Below, in pieces: positions 1-11,921 of a stretch of 64,000 nucleotides of DNA. Each line of letters starts with the position of its first letter. The first letter of the stretch is position 1. The stretch spans positions 682,001-746,000 of the forward strand of contig JAJTUP010000029.1 in the NCBI GenBank assembly GCA_021399435.1, read 5' to 3'. Source of the DNA: Diaporthe sp. PMI_573 (Eukaryota > Ascomycota > Sordariomycetes > Diaporthales > Diaporthaceae). Under the pieces are notes generated by a model. That model made no database searches and was not told the origin of the DNA. It saw only the letters and a list, made by a program, of their open reading frames with translations. The position numbers and the translations under genes are program-made.

Positions 1-956
1 AATATGCAGGAAGGGGCGAGATACCCGTGAGGTGTCCCACGTGAAGATGCTCCCATCCGCATGGCCGCCGCCCAAGGTGGTATGATCTGCTGATATTGCG
101 ACGGAGACAATCGCGCCGCACTCGACAGCCTTGGTTCCCGGCCCAATGATCATCTTCAGGTTTTGGTTGTAGTCAAACATTAATATTATGCCCTTGGAGG
201 TCCCGAGGACTATGTGGGTCGAGACGGCAATGCATGTTGGAGATCCAAAGTTCCTTTTGCCAACTTCTGAAAACGCCGAACCGTTGAGCTTCCTCAGCTT
301 GGTCCATCTGACAACCTCCCACGGCGGGGACGGAGTCTCGGTGTCGCCAGTGTCCAGAAGGATCTGGCTAGTCAGGGAGGCATGCCTGCTGTGACTTGAT
401 AGGAATGCCGGGGAGGAGGGCCTGGGGGAAAGGTTGCTCGGCGTGGAGATCCGGGACTGGAAGCGGCGGTCGAAGGGTCGAAAGGACGGGGTCGGGCTCC
501 CCATCCGGGGTCTCGAGGCGAGCGATGGGAGGACGCTGCTACTGGGAGAGGAAATACCAGAGCCCTGGAAATGTTAGCTCTTGGTTGGGGGATGTCGGAA
601 AGAGGGACTGCGGGAGGTGTTACCTGGACTGAAGGAGAGCGATCCGGAATGGAAATCATGGAGTCGACGGGACTTCCGGCCCTCCTGGGCAGTGCGTCCA
701 CCGAGCCATTATCGGACGTGGCCTCTATCTCTTCCTCGGCTAGTTTCTTGTATCTGTGGGCAAGACCATTCCCATCCGACAGCAGCGTTGAGTCCTGCTG
801 TCGCTCCTCCTCTAGCAAATCGGAGATGTGGTGGTTGGCGACCTGGTCCGCTGGCGCCTGCTGCTCGTCGCCAGAATCTTGGACCGCAGGAGGGTCGGCC
901 ATATCTGACATCTCCTCCCCAGCAGCATCTTCCCTCTCCTCTGATGATGCGCTCAT
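1..956 (-). CDS. VPS8: Vps8, CORVET complex subunit 8, N-terminal part (cut by window edge)
   Basis: Model complement(join(<1..564,624..956)), about 299 residues of a protein that is normally over 1,400. Vps8 is a subunit of the CORVET tether, which acts with Rab5-type GTPases in early-endosome fusion. The first ~160 residues are acidic and Ser/Pro-rich low complexity. A 59-nt intron (565-623, GTAACA...TTTCCAG, GCTAAC branch) restores the frame into a Ser/Pro stretch, then 'EVVRWTKLRKL' and the start of a beta-propeller. The segments 'VLGTSKGIILMFDYNQNLK', 'IGPGTKAVE' and 'GGHADGSIFTWD' are the conserved Vps8 propeller start. The ATG at 956 is the first in frame; Met16 is an alternative. The gene is divergent from the GPALPP gene, with a 583-bp spacer. 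The family call rests on recognised conserved segments; only the C-terminus is unseen. Confidence 0.88.
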
Positions 957-1539
957 CGGGACGGACTCGTGCTGGGCATGGCTCCGAGCTTGGCTGTGGG
1001 CACTCCAGGAAGTCCGGAGCTCGAGAGTCGCTGTGGGACGAAAAGTGCTGAGAGCGCTGAGGGACGGTCACTTGGCAAGCTGGGCGGTGGCTTCAACGAC
1101 GGAGCTCGTTTCACACAAGTCTATAAGCGTGGTCGCATGGGACCTTGGAGTTTTGCGACTAGGACAGACGGTGGCTTTTCCTTGACTGAATTGGTGTAAG
1201 TGGAACAGGCAGTCAACGTCCTCATTCCTCTGCCGTCCTCCGCCCAATTACGCACACCTTCCCAGCCCACCGAGAGCTATCTGCAGCTAGACTGGACTAC
1301 AGGCCGCAGCCCGCAGGGGTACGAGCTTGCCTCCTACCACGGGTGAGGGACCGCCGATAAGATAAGGACATCCTGGGAACACCGTCCGGGGCAATGCATG
1401 CGCTCCTGTTCCTTACATACATTCCAAGACATCACCTCACTTCTTCGCACCTCTCTCACCAACGCCCAATCCACACCTAGACATCATCACAATCTTCGAA
1501 ACGCCCGGAATACACCTCGATCGAGTGCTAACCCCCACG
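957..1539. other. Divergent intergenic region VPS8/GPALPP
   Basis: This 583-bp spacer carries the promoters and 5' leaders of two diverging genes. The part just before the plus-strand gene is pyrimidine/CA-rich (about 1400-1535), as expected for a fungal 5' leader. I see no TATA box, RNA gene or further ORF that I would defend. Confidence 0.5.
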
Positions 1540-2664
1540 ATGTCATCAATTGGGCCCCAACTACCACCACACCTCACCAAGCGGAAGCGCAGTCCCGAAG
1601 ACCGAAGCCCCGACTCTCCATCAACCAAGACCTCAAGACCCAACAACGACAACGAGATAGCCCTAGATGGCGAGGGGAGCGACTCAGACGATGGCTACGG
1701 GCAACGTGCGCCCAAGCCAACAACAGCTGGGCCACAACAAAGACCATCAATAGGACCATCGCTACCGCCCACGGCCGCGGCCAGCGGCAGCAACACAGAC
1801 GAGATCGCCTTGGGCTCCGATTCCGACGACGACGACACAGGCCCAGCACCACCACCACCAAAACCCACCGCGCAACAGCCAAGGCGTGTAATGGGCCCCG
1901 CGCCCCCACCCGCAGACCTAGCCCAACGACCCACGACCGCCCCAGACTCGAACCGGGACTCAGGGTCAGACTCAGACTCAGACGACGACTACGGCCCCGC
2001 CCTGCCCGGCGCCGCGCCATCAAGAAACAACCCCTCCTTACCACGTCAAACCGCCCCGTCAGCACCAGAGAAACCCGCCCGCGACGACTGGATGCTCGCC
2101 CCGCCGGAGCCAACGGGGTACCAGGAGCGAGACCCGACCAAGATCAAGGCGCGCAAGTTCGCCAGCGGGGCGGGGGCCACATCACGGCCCACCGGCATAA
2201 GCAGCATCTGGACCGAGACGCCCGAGGAGAAGGCGAAGCGGCTCGCGGACGCGGTGCTAGGCCGCGGCGGCGACGAGCAGCAGCAGCAGCAGCAGCAGGC
2301 CGCGGCAGCAAACAGGGGCAAGAAGAGCGGGGCAGGTGGTGCCAGCAGCAGCACCAGCAAGGAGGGCCAGCAGGACAAGATCCGCGCCTTCACGGAGCAG
2401 ACGCGGGGCAGGAGCCTGGTCGAGCAGCACCAGGCCGCCAAGAAGGCCGGGGCTGCGGGTGGTGGTGGTGGCAGCGGCGGTACAACTGCCAGGAAGGGCG
2501 GTGGCGGTGACGAGGAAGAAGAGGACGACGACCCGAGCAAGAGGGCGTTCGACCGCGAGAAGGACATGGGCCTCGGGATGAAGATCACGGCGTCGCAGCG
2601 CAAGGAGCTGCTGAACAGGGCGTCGGACTTTGGCGGCAGGTTCCAGAAGGGGAATTACCTGTGA
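1540..2664 (+). CDS. GPALPP-motif / DUF3752 domain protein
   Basis: Intronless ORF of 374 residues. The frame is open from a GTG at 1525, but the first ATG is at 1540 (CACGATGTC context) and gives the expected start 'SSIGPQLPP'. The acidic, disordered N-terminal half repeats variants of the GPALPP motif (IGPQLPP, IGPSLPP, MGPAPPP, YGPALPG). Residues from about 190 to the end hold the DUF3752 region: 'DDWMLAPPE', 'KARKF', 'IWTETPEEKAKRL' and a C-terminal 'SKRAFDREKDM ... ASDFGGRF'. A Gln run and Gly-rich linkers interrupt it. The family (human GPALPP1) is nuclear and poorly characterised; no catalytic role is claimed. An Arg-rich opposite-frame ORF over the same bases is a GC-rich shadow. Confidence 0.88.
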   Translation: MSSIGPQLPPHLTKRKRSPEDRSPDSPSTKTSRPNNDNEIALDGEGSDSDDGYGQRAPKPTTAGPQQRPSIGPSLPPTAAASGSNTDEIALGSDSDDDDTGPAPPPPKPTAQQPRRVMGPAPPPADLAQRPTTAPDSNRDSGSDSDSDDDYGPALPGAAPSRNNPSLPRQTAPSAPEKPARDDWMLAPPEPTGYQERDPTKIKARKFASGAGATSRPTGISSIWTETPEEKAKRLADAVLGRGGDEQQQQQQQAAAANRGKKSGAGGASSSTSKEGQQDKIRAFTEQTRGRSLVEQHQAAKKAGAAGGGGGSGGTTARKGGGGDEEEEDDDPSKRAFDREKDMGLGMKITASQRKELLNRASDFGGRFQKGNYL

Positions 2665-3510
2665 GGAACGGGCCGGGGCAAGGCGGTGCGGCCCGCGAGG
2701 GTGGACTGGCTTTGTAGTACAGGCGCAGTATACCCAGAGAAAGCGAGCGCGAATACAAACGCACTCGAATGCAGGGCGAGACCGAGACATGTCACCATGC
2801 CAAAAAGGGCCAGGACGGACCAGCTTCTTGTTCCCGTCCGTGCCTATCAGCAACGGCGGGCGGTATTTCCCATTCGCAGAATGACCGACTGACCGACCCA
2901 AATGCAACGCCTTGAATCTCCAGTAGTACAAGCAACAGATACGACTTTCAACTCCCCGCAAAACCCCATCGACGACAGCCGACAATGGGAGAAATCACCA
3001 AAAATTCAATGCGCTTTGATATCCCTCCCCCCGCTCCCATCCATGCTTCCACCCACCCATCCTTGGCCAGGCCTTGTGAGCCTATCCCCCAAACCACCCT
3101 GTGGCCTTCACAACTCCCCTACCATCTCGAGCAATCCAGCCGGCCCATGAGAGCAACCCTGCACGGCATGGAAGTGAAGCATCGAGACGAGCACATTCCC
3201 GTCCTGGACGAACCCGGGGTTTGATGTCACGCAAATTTTGCGATACGTATATATGGAGAAATATGAAGGTCCAGCAGAGCCGCACGGTATCTCTCGCATC
3301 ATATTGGCAGTAAAACCGAGAACCGCTCTGGTAAGTGGCCATATCGGAACAGAGATCCAGTATTTGGGGCTGCTGGTTTGAGATGGGGTTGATATACAAT
3401 GTCGATATAATAATGGTCGACAAGTCCGGCAAATGTACTGAGAGGCGGCTCCTTTTCTTTGGCAAAAAATAAATAACGTCAAATTCATAATCTAATTTCT
3501 GTTATGCCTG
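2665..3510. other. Convergent 3' intergenic region
   Basis: This 846-bp region holds the 3' ends of two convergent genes, the GPALPP gene from the left and the RING gene from the right. It becomes AT-richer from about 3230 on, consistent with 3' UTRs and polyadenylation signals. I see no supported gene in it. Confidence 0.45.
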
Positions 3511-5143
3511 TCATCTTGCCGCATCCGCACGAGTGCCGGCCTCTAAGGCCGATGGTGTGACTTGTGCGTTTGTGGCCGACTGCTCTTGCGCCGCCGTGGA
3601 CCGTCCAAAGCTGGGCAGTTGTTGCCGGATAGAGGACAGGAAACCCCCGGAGCGTGCCTCGGTGGTCTGCGTCCCCGTGGCGTTATCGGTGGTCGTTGGT
3701 TCCGAGCGTGATGATGGCTGCGTGCCCGACCGAGAGAAGAAGCCAGTACGCTGTTGCTGCTGCGGCTGCTGCTGTTGCCGCTGCCGTCTCCCGTTGTTGT
3801 TACTGCGCGATTGTGTTTGAGGCTGGGAAGAGCCGTTATCCCTATTTCTGCCCATTTGAGGCAGACCCATCCGTCCTCGTCGGCCTGAGAAAATCCACGC
3901 AACACCAGGTCGCGAGGGCATGTTCGCCCTGGCCGTCCGCGGGTCCTGGGCAATCGAAACGGTGGGCCCGACCTGCGTCCCCTCGACACCTTCGGGCTGA
4001 GGCTGACGGGGCTTAGGTGTGTAGTAATCAGCCTTGCAGAGTGGGCAGCAGGCACGCCTACTGGTCAACCATGGGTCGAGACACACAGCATGGAAGGCAT
4101 GGCCACAAGTCAATCCGCGGACGTCGTCGTCGTCCTCCAGGGTATCGATGCAAATAGCACAAGTGTCGCCGGATGACTCGAGCGCCTCTGGTGGTAGAGC
4201 ATCATGGATTTGGTCGTCCTCGTCTACATAGTGGTCGTCATCGGAGACGGGGCTGTCAGTTCTCGATAGTGGTTCTGTTGTGGTGTCGGCAGTAGCAGGA
4301 CTTGTCGTAGACTGTGCCTCGCCGGTCGCGGTGGTGGTAGGTGCGGCCTTCTCGGCATGTTCAGTGGTTGGCTCACGGGTGGTCTCTCTGACGATGGACG
4401 TTCCGCTTGTCGGTGGTCTGTCCTCAATAGATTCGCGCTCTTTGATCGTGGGAATGATACCATCTGCGTCCCGAAGACTATTTGCCCGGCTTGGTGGCTG
4501 AGAAATACCGCCACGGGTGGGGAGGCCTTCCTGAGCACGGCTTGCGACCCAGTTTTTGTATTTCATCATGGGGAACTTTTCGTTCACCTCGTCCATGGTC
4601 ATCAGCTTCTTCTCCCGGCGGCGCCGGCGTGGGTGCTGAGGCATATTCTCGAGGTTGATAGGCTCGCCGTCCTCGCCCGTCATCCGGATGTTGCGATTCC
4701 GGGCATTGTAGCGGAAGCAGTACTTAACACCGACAATGATCCTGTTCGCGTCACAAATTAGAACAATTCGCCAGACCTGCACCGGCTGCACCGGCTGTGC
4801 GTAGCCGTGGGATTGAACCAAATGCTCACCAGAGGTTCGTAAACACTACACCAAAGCCGAGCGCGACAAAGAAGAGCAGTGGTGACGAGCCCTGACCGCT
4901 GCCGTTTCCATTACCGTTTCCATTTCCATTGTTGTTGCCAGTATCAGCGGGTGTTGTTGCTGGGCCGTCGATTGATGATGCAGTCGAGGTCGGGAAGTCG
5001 CTGGAGGAGGCCAGGGTCGGGTCCGGCGACGAGGTTGCCGAGGAAATGGCGTTTGTGGTCGCCTGTCGGATCTCGTGCTGGAGGGTGCGGACGGCGAGGT
5101 TGGCCAGGCCGGCCAGGTCGATGTTATCGAAGGCCATGGTCAA
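3511..5143 (-). CDS. Membrane-anchored RING-H2 finger protein, probable E3 ubiquitin ligase
   Basis: Model complement(join(3511..4741,4830..5143)), 514 residues. The 88-nt intron (GTGAGC...CGAACAG) joins a Trp codon and fuses exon 1 to exon 2 in frame. Residues 1-75 are Ser/Thr-rich, with an N/G repeat (about 70-80). One transmembrane helix lies at about 87-108 ('LLFFVALGFGVVFTNLW'), followed by a basic juxtamembrane stretch. The RING-H2 finger is at about 299-340: CAIC, then CGHAFHAVC, DPW and CPLC, with all eight zinc ligands visible. The C-terminal ~170 residues are Gln/Ser-rich and disordered. The family transfers ubiquitin from an E2 to substrates at membranes; the substrate cannot be told from sequence. 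Start at 5143 (MTMAF); Met3 is an alternative. Confidence 0.85.
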
Positions 5144-8100
5144 GTGTAGGAATTCCGGGTTGTGTGGGGCCCACTGGATGGAGATTCCAGACGATGCAAG
5201 GCTGTCTGTCTGTGGTTGTGGTGGTTGGGCTCAGGGCGTACGGGCACGCCTAAGCGACCGAGGAGCCGCGGCAACCGACAGCAAAGTCAATTAAGAAGCA
5301 GATTGAACCTCGTCCATTGACGGAGACAACCCGAGGAGGAAATGAGCGATCTATTAAAGCCAGCGCGAATTCCCTCTGCGACCATGAATTATTTTTCCGG
5401 GAGTCGAGGGGGGTCCGATCCGGACGGGGAATGGGTGGTGGTGTGCTGGTTGAGGGTTGACGTGAAGAGGAGGAGAGGAGGAGAGGCGGAGAAGTAAGTA
5501 GCAGTAAGGCAGAGAGAGTGTGAGTGAGTGAGTGGCGGGTGGGAGGGAGAGAGAATGTGATGAAATGAAACCCTGGGGCAGGTTGGAGGTTGGCTGGATT
5601 CTAGAGGAAGGCAGGGAATGAAAAGCGGGCGAGGGCGGCGCAGCTCTACAGCAGTCTCCAGTAGCCTCCAGCGGGCGGGTAGGCTTTGCCGACTGACTGG
5701 CGGATGCAGACCTGACCAGCTCGCAGGCTCTCTCTTCCAGGCTGCCAGGCCTAGGTGGGCCAGCGGCGCTAACCCCGGAACGGGAGAGGAAGAGAGGAAA
5801 GAGGGGGGAGGGGGGAATGGAGGTGGAGTCTGGACTTGTTCGCGGGTGGAGGTTGGCCTTCGTCTGTGACGCCCCCCTCCCTCGCGCTTGGACTGCCTCT
5901 TGGGACCTTCTGGGATTGCTGGGGACGAGCGCGCAGGGGTGACCCTCGCAGCCTGGGTGCAGGGCAAGGGATCCGGTAGTGAGTAGTGGCAGTAGTTGAG
6001 AGAGGGTCTTTCTTTGTCTTTTTGGGGGAGTGGCTTGGGCTTTGGCTTTCTCTCTGTGGGTCTTGGCCTCCGTCTTGGTCCCTGTCTGCAAGTCTGGACG
6101 GGTTGAGTGCGTGCTTCGGATACGCTTCAACCAGCTTGACCATCGAGTTTCAGAAGATGAGCCCACCTATGGGCATTTAGTCCGCGTCACCGGCAGACGG
6201 TGCTGCTGACAGGAAGAGGACTATTGATTTGCCTGTCGTGCCTGTCGTTGCCTGTTCGGTGTTTGGGTGTACCCAATCTGACTGACCGACGGGCAGTATT
6301 GAGATCTGGGAGATCAACATGACTGAAAGAGTGAGTGGCATTGAAATAACAATATTATTATATTGTATCCCAGCCGCACGCACAACATCACCACCAACCC
6401 TGGAGGGCAGCATGAGTGTGGCTTGCATGAATGCGGGCCCAGACTTGTCATCAAGGGGGATCTGTGCCTGGGTTCGGGAAAGGAGCAGGAGGCACGGGTC
6501 TCACAATCCTCGTCAGGGCTGCGAAATCAACTACAGGAACAGGAACAGTCAATAAAATCCCTCGCCTGCAGTACCCAATATTCGGTACATGTGCTGGTCT
6601 CAGTATCGAATTGCCGCCCTGGCTTGGGATTGAATGGTCTTGACCGACGGATGCAGTCGTCAATTCATTGAATATTCTGCAGGTTGCTGATCTCAAATCT
6701 CACCACCAGCCTCCTCCTCCGTTTCGGATGCAATCAGTCAATCACTGACATCACCCATCTGCATCTCAACTGTGGGCGGGCTCCTCCAAAGACCTGGGGC
6801 CATCTGCTCAGTGCCCACCTTTCCTAACGCTGGACAAATGACAACTGACAGACGCTCCCGTCACCCAAGCATGGAGTGGGTCCGCCTGCATTCTGAGTCT
6901 GGGGAAGGAGTCTCCCAAGCGGATAGCAGCCCGGTTGGGATGCTACCGTACCTAGATAAAATGTGTAATGAGCTGCATCGCATCTCTTTTGCTCCATGCA
7001 ACACTGGGCACCATCGCATGGCATTGACCATCAGCCACTTACCATGGGCCATCGACATCGAAATTGACTGGCGACTCACCAACCTGCATCAATTGTGCCC
7101 TCCATGCAACTAATTAATTACGCGCGAGTACACGCGAGTGGTCTACCACAGTATGCACCAAAGCTTATGACCACGAGATGGAACTGCCGTCGCTCACAAG
7201 AGTCATTCAGCTCGGCCGTGCCCTGCAGCTGAAGCGGTCCTCGCCGTCGCCGAGAACCGTCCACAGCAAACGGGCCACGGAACAAAACCTTTTGCCCAAC
7301 AAGGAACGAGTTGCAATCCGTCTTGAAAATGTTCTGTTCTCCAAAGTCAACCCAACTCTCCAACGCCAACACCAACAACCTTCTTCGACAAGACAGGAGC
7401 CTCTTGGTCGGGAATGGCAGCCCTCGGGACCGAGAGTTGCCTGATTAACAATGAGAATAAGCATGGTCCGACCGCGATGCTAGGCACGACCCCAGGCCGC
7501 GGAAGCAAGCGGCAGGGCGGCTGCACGAGACGGCGCTTTGCTTGTCTTGTCCCCCAAACCTCTGAGGCAGAACATCAGACTCAAAACCCAAAACCCAAAA
7601 CCCGGCGCCCAGTAATACAGACCGCTTCGTGGACGTCGTCGCAACAGTGCGTCACCTGGGGTGCCACAGCTGCTGTGCAACTGACCAGCCACGTTGTCTC
7701 TGCCATTCCCTTCTGGGGGCGATTTCACAACAACAATAATAATAACAACGACAACAACAATAATAACACCAGCGTCACGTTGGTGCCACGAGCTGACACG
7801 GCGCGCGGCCCTTGCGGTCGCCAGTCGGTCGGCCCAGCACAGGGGCCACTGGCGACCATCGTATATTTGGCACCATAGCGCATCTCGTGCGAGGCCGCAT
7901 GCGACCAGCAAATGCAACCTCCTTTGCGAAAAGCCCCCTCCCCTCACCTTGGCTACGGGACTGTGCGTGCGGCGACAGAGCCAGAGAGGCCACAGAGGGA
8001 GAGGGGGCAGATCCACTGAGTTATTTACAAAGATTGAGCGAAATGGTGCGCACGGCCTGTGCTTTGTTTTAATCTATCTCATCTGAAAGTCGAATCTCAC

Positions 8101-10472
8101 CAGGGCTCATCATCACGACTGCACGGCCTTTGGTTGAACGGTCACCGTTGGCCTGCATGGCGCACCGTCGATCCTGTACCAGGTATCGCCCCCCAAAGTT
8201 CACTTGACGAGTCCACGAGTGCTTCCCCAGAGCTGTGCTGCAGAGTTCCCCCGCGCTGGGTTGCCCATCACAGTAATGATGGGTGCGCGTACATCCAACC
8301 ACAACGTGGCGGTCCACCATGCCACATGTGCGTCGGGAATAACGCAGTGGTGCATTCCAAATAATAACTGGCCCATGAGGAAGAGTATTTGAGTCATGGA
8401 GGGTACTCTAATTAAGATTTTATGACAGTTACACGGTTACGCACCACCGAGATTCGTCAACCACCACCGATGGATGCAGGCCGAGATCCCGTCCCAGCCG
8501 TACAAACTCCCCCTGCCGGGTCACCCTAACACAGACCATTAGCTTACTCCTGCACAAAGGGTGCCACTGGAGGGGGCCCAATCGTCTGGAATCCTGTTTC
8601 GGCATCCACAAGTCCACACATTCATCCATACCTACCCACCAGCAGCCAGTAGGACTCGCCCGGCATCCCGAAAAGCAGCAGCCATAAACAGCAGGTCGAC
8701 GACGGCTATGACGGCGACAAGCCAAACGTGGCGGGCTGGCACTGCCGTGCCCCCCAGATAGCTGGGCGTCCTGGGCTTCTAGGCTATTGGGGATCGGCCT
8801 TGAACGGTTCGTCGGGGACTGACAGCCCAGCAGAGCTAGAAAAGCACAGCCCTATCACCAGGTCTGCGGGATGAGCGCTTGGCACCTTGGGCTCTTGATA
8901 ATAAATTGTCATGCCGCGACCGCCCACCGCCCACTGCCACTGCACACTATACGCCTGTACGTCTGTCTATGCGTTCTTCCCCTTCTTTGGACCACCAGGA
9001 GGGGCGAGGGCGCAGCGCGGACCAACAAGACTTCGTCTAGGCCGTGCAAGCCGTGGGCCTTTTGCCGTGGCTTCCGCTAGAGCCGACGGGCGCGAGCTGG
9101 TATGATATGATATGCAACCCGATCGCCCGTCACCCCGTGCACCTGCCCCCATATTCACGCCGACCCCCCTCCCTCAAAGCCTCTGAGCCTCTCTGTCCAC
9201 GTCGCCTTGGAGGGGGTCCAAATGGGCGGTGCCGAGCATCCGGATTGTCTTGACGTGTGAACAGAAGCATGTGGGAAAAAAAAATAAGTCTAAAGGAGTT
9301 CTTGTCCCACCATACCCGCACCTAGCACAGCCACCCAACATCCACGCTTCCACCCGGCAGCTCGTGGGAAAATTCATCATGGCACCGGGACGGTCCCGCC
9401 ACGAGATCTCGAGATGCGGTGTCACCCATTGTGGGTTCACATGTCCTTGGTTGGGCTTTCTCGCGGTCCCTCCCACCATCTGGGCTCGCGCTTCCTACAC
9501 TACACTAGTCCCAGCCCAAGACAAGCTTTCTCGTTAATATCTGGTGCCATCTATAACATAAGTACAATAACATAAGTACAAATTCCCCAGGCGTTCGTGC
9601 GCCTGTCTGTCTGCCTGTCTCGTGGCAGGCCTCGCGACTGGCTCGGGGTATGTATGTATGTGAGCTTCACGAATCAATCATTCACCGGCTGTCTGGCTGG
9701 CTGGTGACACAGAGTTTGTTAGAGCAAGAGAGGAACGTTACGAGGGTTTGATGCATTGTTGCTGTTCGTCCGGTGTCTGTTCGTCGGTGCGGCCGGCCTT
9801 ACTTGTCACGTACGGTGATATGCTCTGCTTTTGACTTTTGCCCTGTGACGTTCCGGAGAAGGCCTGGCCCGGATGGCTTCTCAAAAGGGGGGATTAGTCC
9901 CTGCTTGGTCTGGTTTAAACTCAACGAGTGGCTGCACGCCTTTGCTGCATCTGGGAGCCTCCAGGCCAGCCGGCCAGCAGAAGTACCAGTAGCCTGGGGA
10001 AGAGGCGCGCTTGCTGGAGACGAACAAAGGGCCTCGACCTCTTTCCAGCGCACGGCTCGCCAGACGGGGCTTTCCACTAGCATGTTGTAGTAGAGTAGAC
10101 CGTTGTATTTTGGTCTTTCTGTCTGTTTAGTATCAAAGCGCACTCGGTATTCCCGCCGTAGATCCCGAGTTGCCGGCCCCTAGCTTGCGGTTCGCACTTG
10201 GGGCCGGACGCGGCTTGACGCAACCTGACAGAAGTGACGGGTGGAGTGGGTCGACGGAGATCTACCAAGCCAAGCAGCTAGCTACCTTCCACCGTTCCCG
10301 CAGAAATGCATCCGATTTGTCGGCGATGCTATTCCCAAAGCATTACCATCAACAAACAAAAAAAAACACACAACCGCAATTGCCGTACCTGCGACTAAAC
10401 GGATCACCTACCAACCCTGCAACATAACACAATACCCATCGGTGTCGGTAGACCAGACGGACGGAGAGAGCC
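5144..10472. other. 5.3-kb region without a recognisable gene
   Basis: This is a large gap between two conserved genes. 5144-6300 is strongly purine/pyrimidine-skewed and probably contains the RING gene's 5' leader and promoter. 7725-7770 is an (AAC/AAT)n-like microsatellite. 9557-9583 carries a tandem 'ataagtacaataac' duplication, and 9600-9700 has CTGT/CTGG repeats. ORFs up to ~270 codons occur, but they are low-complexity or overlap on both strands, without a recognised domain or a convincing intron pattern. The last few hundred bases must hold the cyclophilin promoter. A long non-coding RNA or an untypical gene cannot be excluded. Confidence 0.4.
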
Positions 10473-10536
10473 ATGGCTCCCACTCAGCTGCCTGAAAATG
10501 GCAACCCACTGTGAGTCCTACCAGACACTGCATAGA

Positions 10537-10572
<36 letters not shown>

Positions 10573-11757
10573 GCAGAGAAGAGGGCACACCACGTCACGC
10601 CATTATCCCCCCGGGGCTCCCCGGCCCGTTGCGCATCTCGCCACACACTCCCGCCAATCTCTTTGGTCTTTTGTCTGGCCAGCCCTGCGAGGCTGAGAGG
10701 AAACCCTAACCCCACATATCTCTTCCCCTTCCTTGGGCGAGGCTACATACATGTTTGTCCAACACGATGCTAACCACGCGGGCAGGGTCTTCTTTGATAT
10801 CACGCTAGGTGGTAAGTTACTGCCGCCACAGGTTCCCCACGCTGAACACTCTTGCCGTGGCGCCGGCGTTGTGGCCGGGTGGTGCTGGCACTTTGCGGCA
10901 TATCACGCGGCGGGTTCCCCGTGACTATCGGGCCGGGCGGTCTCAACTACCTACTGTCCGGGGAGATGGCCGAGGGAGAGGCAGGTTCTATGCATGGGCC
11001 GATCGGTTCTGTCCAGTTGACGTCGGAATGTCGTTGGACGCCCTCGACCTGCCCGTCCCGCGCTTGCCGCGTTACACCTTTGTGTCTCCTCACCCCTCGC
11101 TATGAGCCGGCATGGACCTTGTGCCATAGGGCTGGCGGCTTGCATGTGAAAGAGGAGGAGGATTACTAGGTGCACTTGTCACTTGTGCTGACGATATGGC
11201 TTCCACACAGGAGAGCCTCTCGGCCGGATCACGTTTGAGCTGTTCAAGGATGTCGTGCCTAAGACCGCGGAGAACTTCCGCCAGTTCTGTACGGGTGAGT
11301 ACAAGGTGAACAACAAGCCGCAGGGGTACAGGGGCTCGCGGTTCCACCGAATTGTAAGTCTTTTCACTTTCTTGCGAGGGAATTATCCACCCGGCAAGAC
11401 TAACCATCACCCCTCCAGATCCCCAAGTTCATGTGCCAGGGTGGCGACTTCCTGCACGGTGACGGCACGGGCTCGACCTGCATCTACGGCCCCAAGAGCT
11501 TCGCCGACGAGAACTTCTCCCTCAAGCACGAGCAGGAAGGGCTGCTGAGCATGGCCAACGCGGGTCCCAACACCAACGGCTCCCAGTTCTTCATCACCAC
11601 CGTCTCGACGCCCTTCCTCGACGGCAAGCATGTTGTCTTTGGCAAGGTCGTCGAGGGAATGGACATCGTCCGCAAGATGGAGGCTACCAAGACTGGCCGC
11701 CGGGGTAGGGACGTGCCGGACTTGGATGTTCTTATTGCGCAGTGTGGGGAGATGTGA
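10473..11757 (+). CDS. Cyclophilin-type peptidyl-prolyl isomerase, PPIH/Cyp3 family
   Basis: Model join(10473..10510,10786..10811,11211..11353,11419..11757), 181 residues. All junctions are in frame and the start is '[12 protein letters not shown]'. It is a single cyclophilin domain: 'VFFDITLGG', '[21 protein letters not shown]', 'GSRFHRI' with the catalytic Arg, 'MCQGGDF', '[15 protein letters not shown]' and the C-terminal 'QCGEM' typical of PPIH, the isomerase of the U4/U6.U5 tri-snRNP. The Trp that favours cyclosporin binding in CypA is Phe here ('TPFLDGKH'). Introns 1 (275 nt, with a CA microsatellite) and 2 (399 nt) are long for this genome, and exon 2 is only 26 nt. The orthology to spliceosomal cyclophilin H is inferred from the C-terminus and domain length. 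Confidence 0.93.
10539..10571. repeat. (CA)n microsatellite inside cyclophilin intron 1
   Basis: About 16 uninterrupted CA dinucleotides, 28 nt after the 5' splice site of intron 1. It is a likely length-polymorphic marker. Confidence 0.95.
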
Positions 11758-11921
11758 GGCTCGGAGGAAGGGTACTTAGATCCTTGAATCACAACAGCTC
11801 TCTTTCCAGGGGTGAACATTTGTTTTATCGTCTCCCTTCTCCTCTTTTCTCTTCGATTTGGTGATAAGTCTGGGTACCATTAAGTCTAGGGTTTTCAGGA
11901 CCATTCTGATAAAATCCTCAG

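Noticed and set aside
1398..2510. 370-codon Arg-rich ORF overlapping the GPALPP gene
   Set aside because: It is a different-frame shadow of a GC-rich, repetitive coding region; the GPALPP/DUF3752 frame carries the recognisable motifs.
5354..6166. 270-codon minus-strand ORF, Pro/Ser-rich
   Set aside because: Low complexity, driven by a pyrimidine-rich leader-type region, with equally open overlapping frames and no domain.
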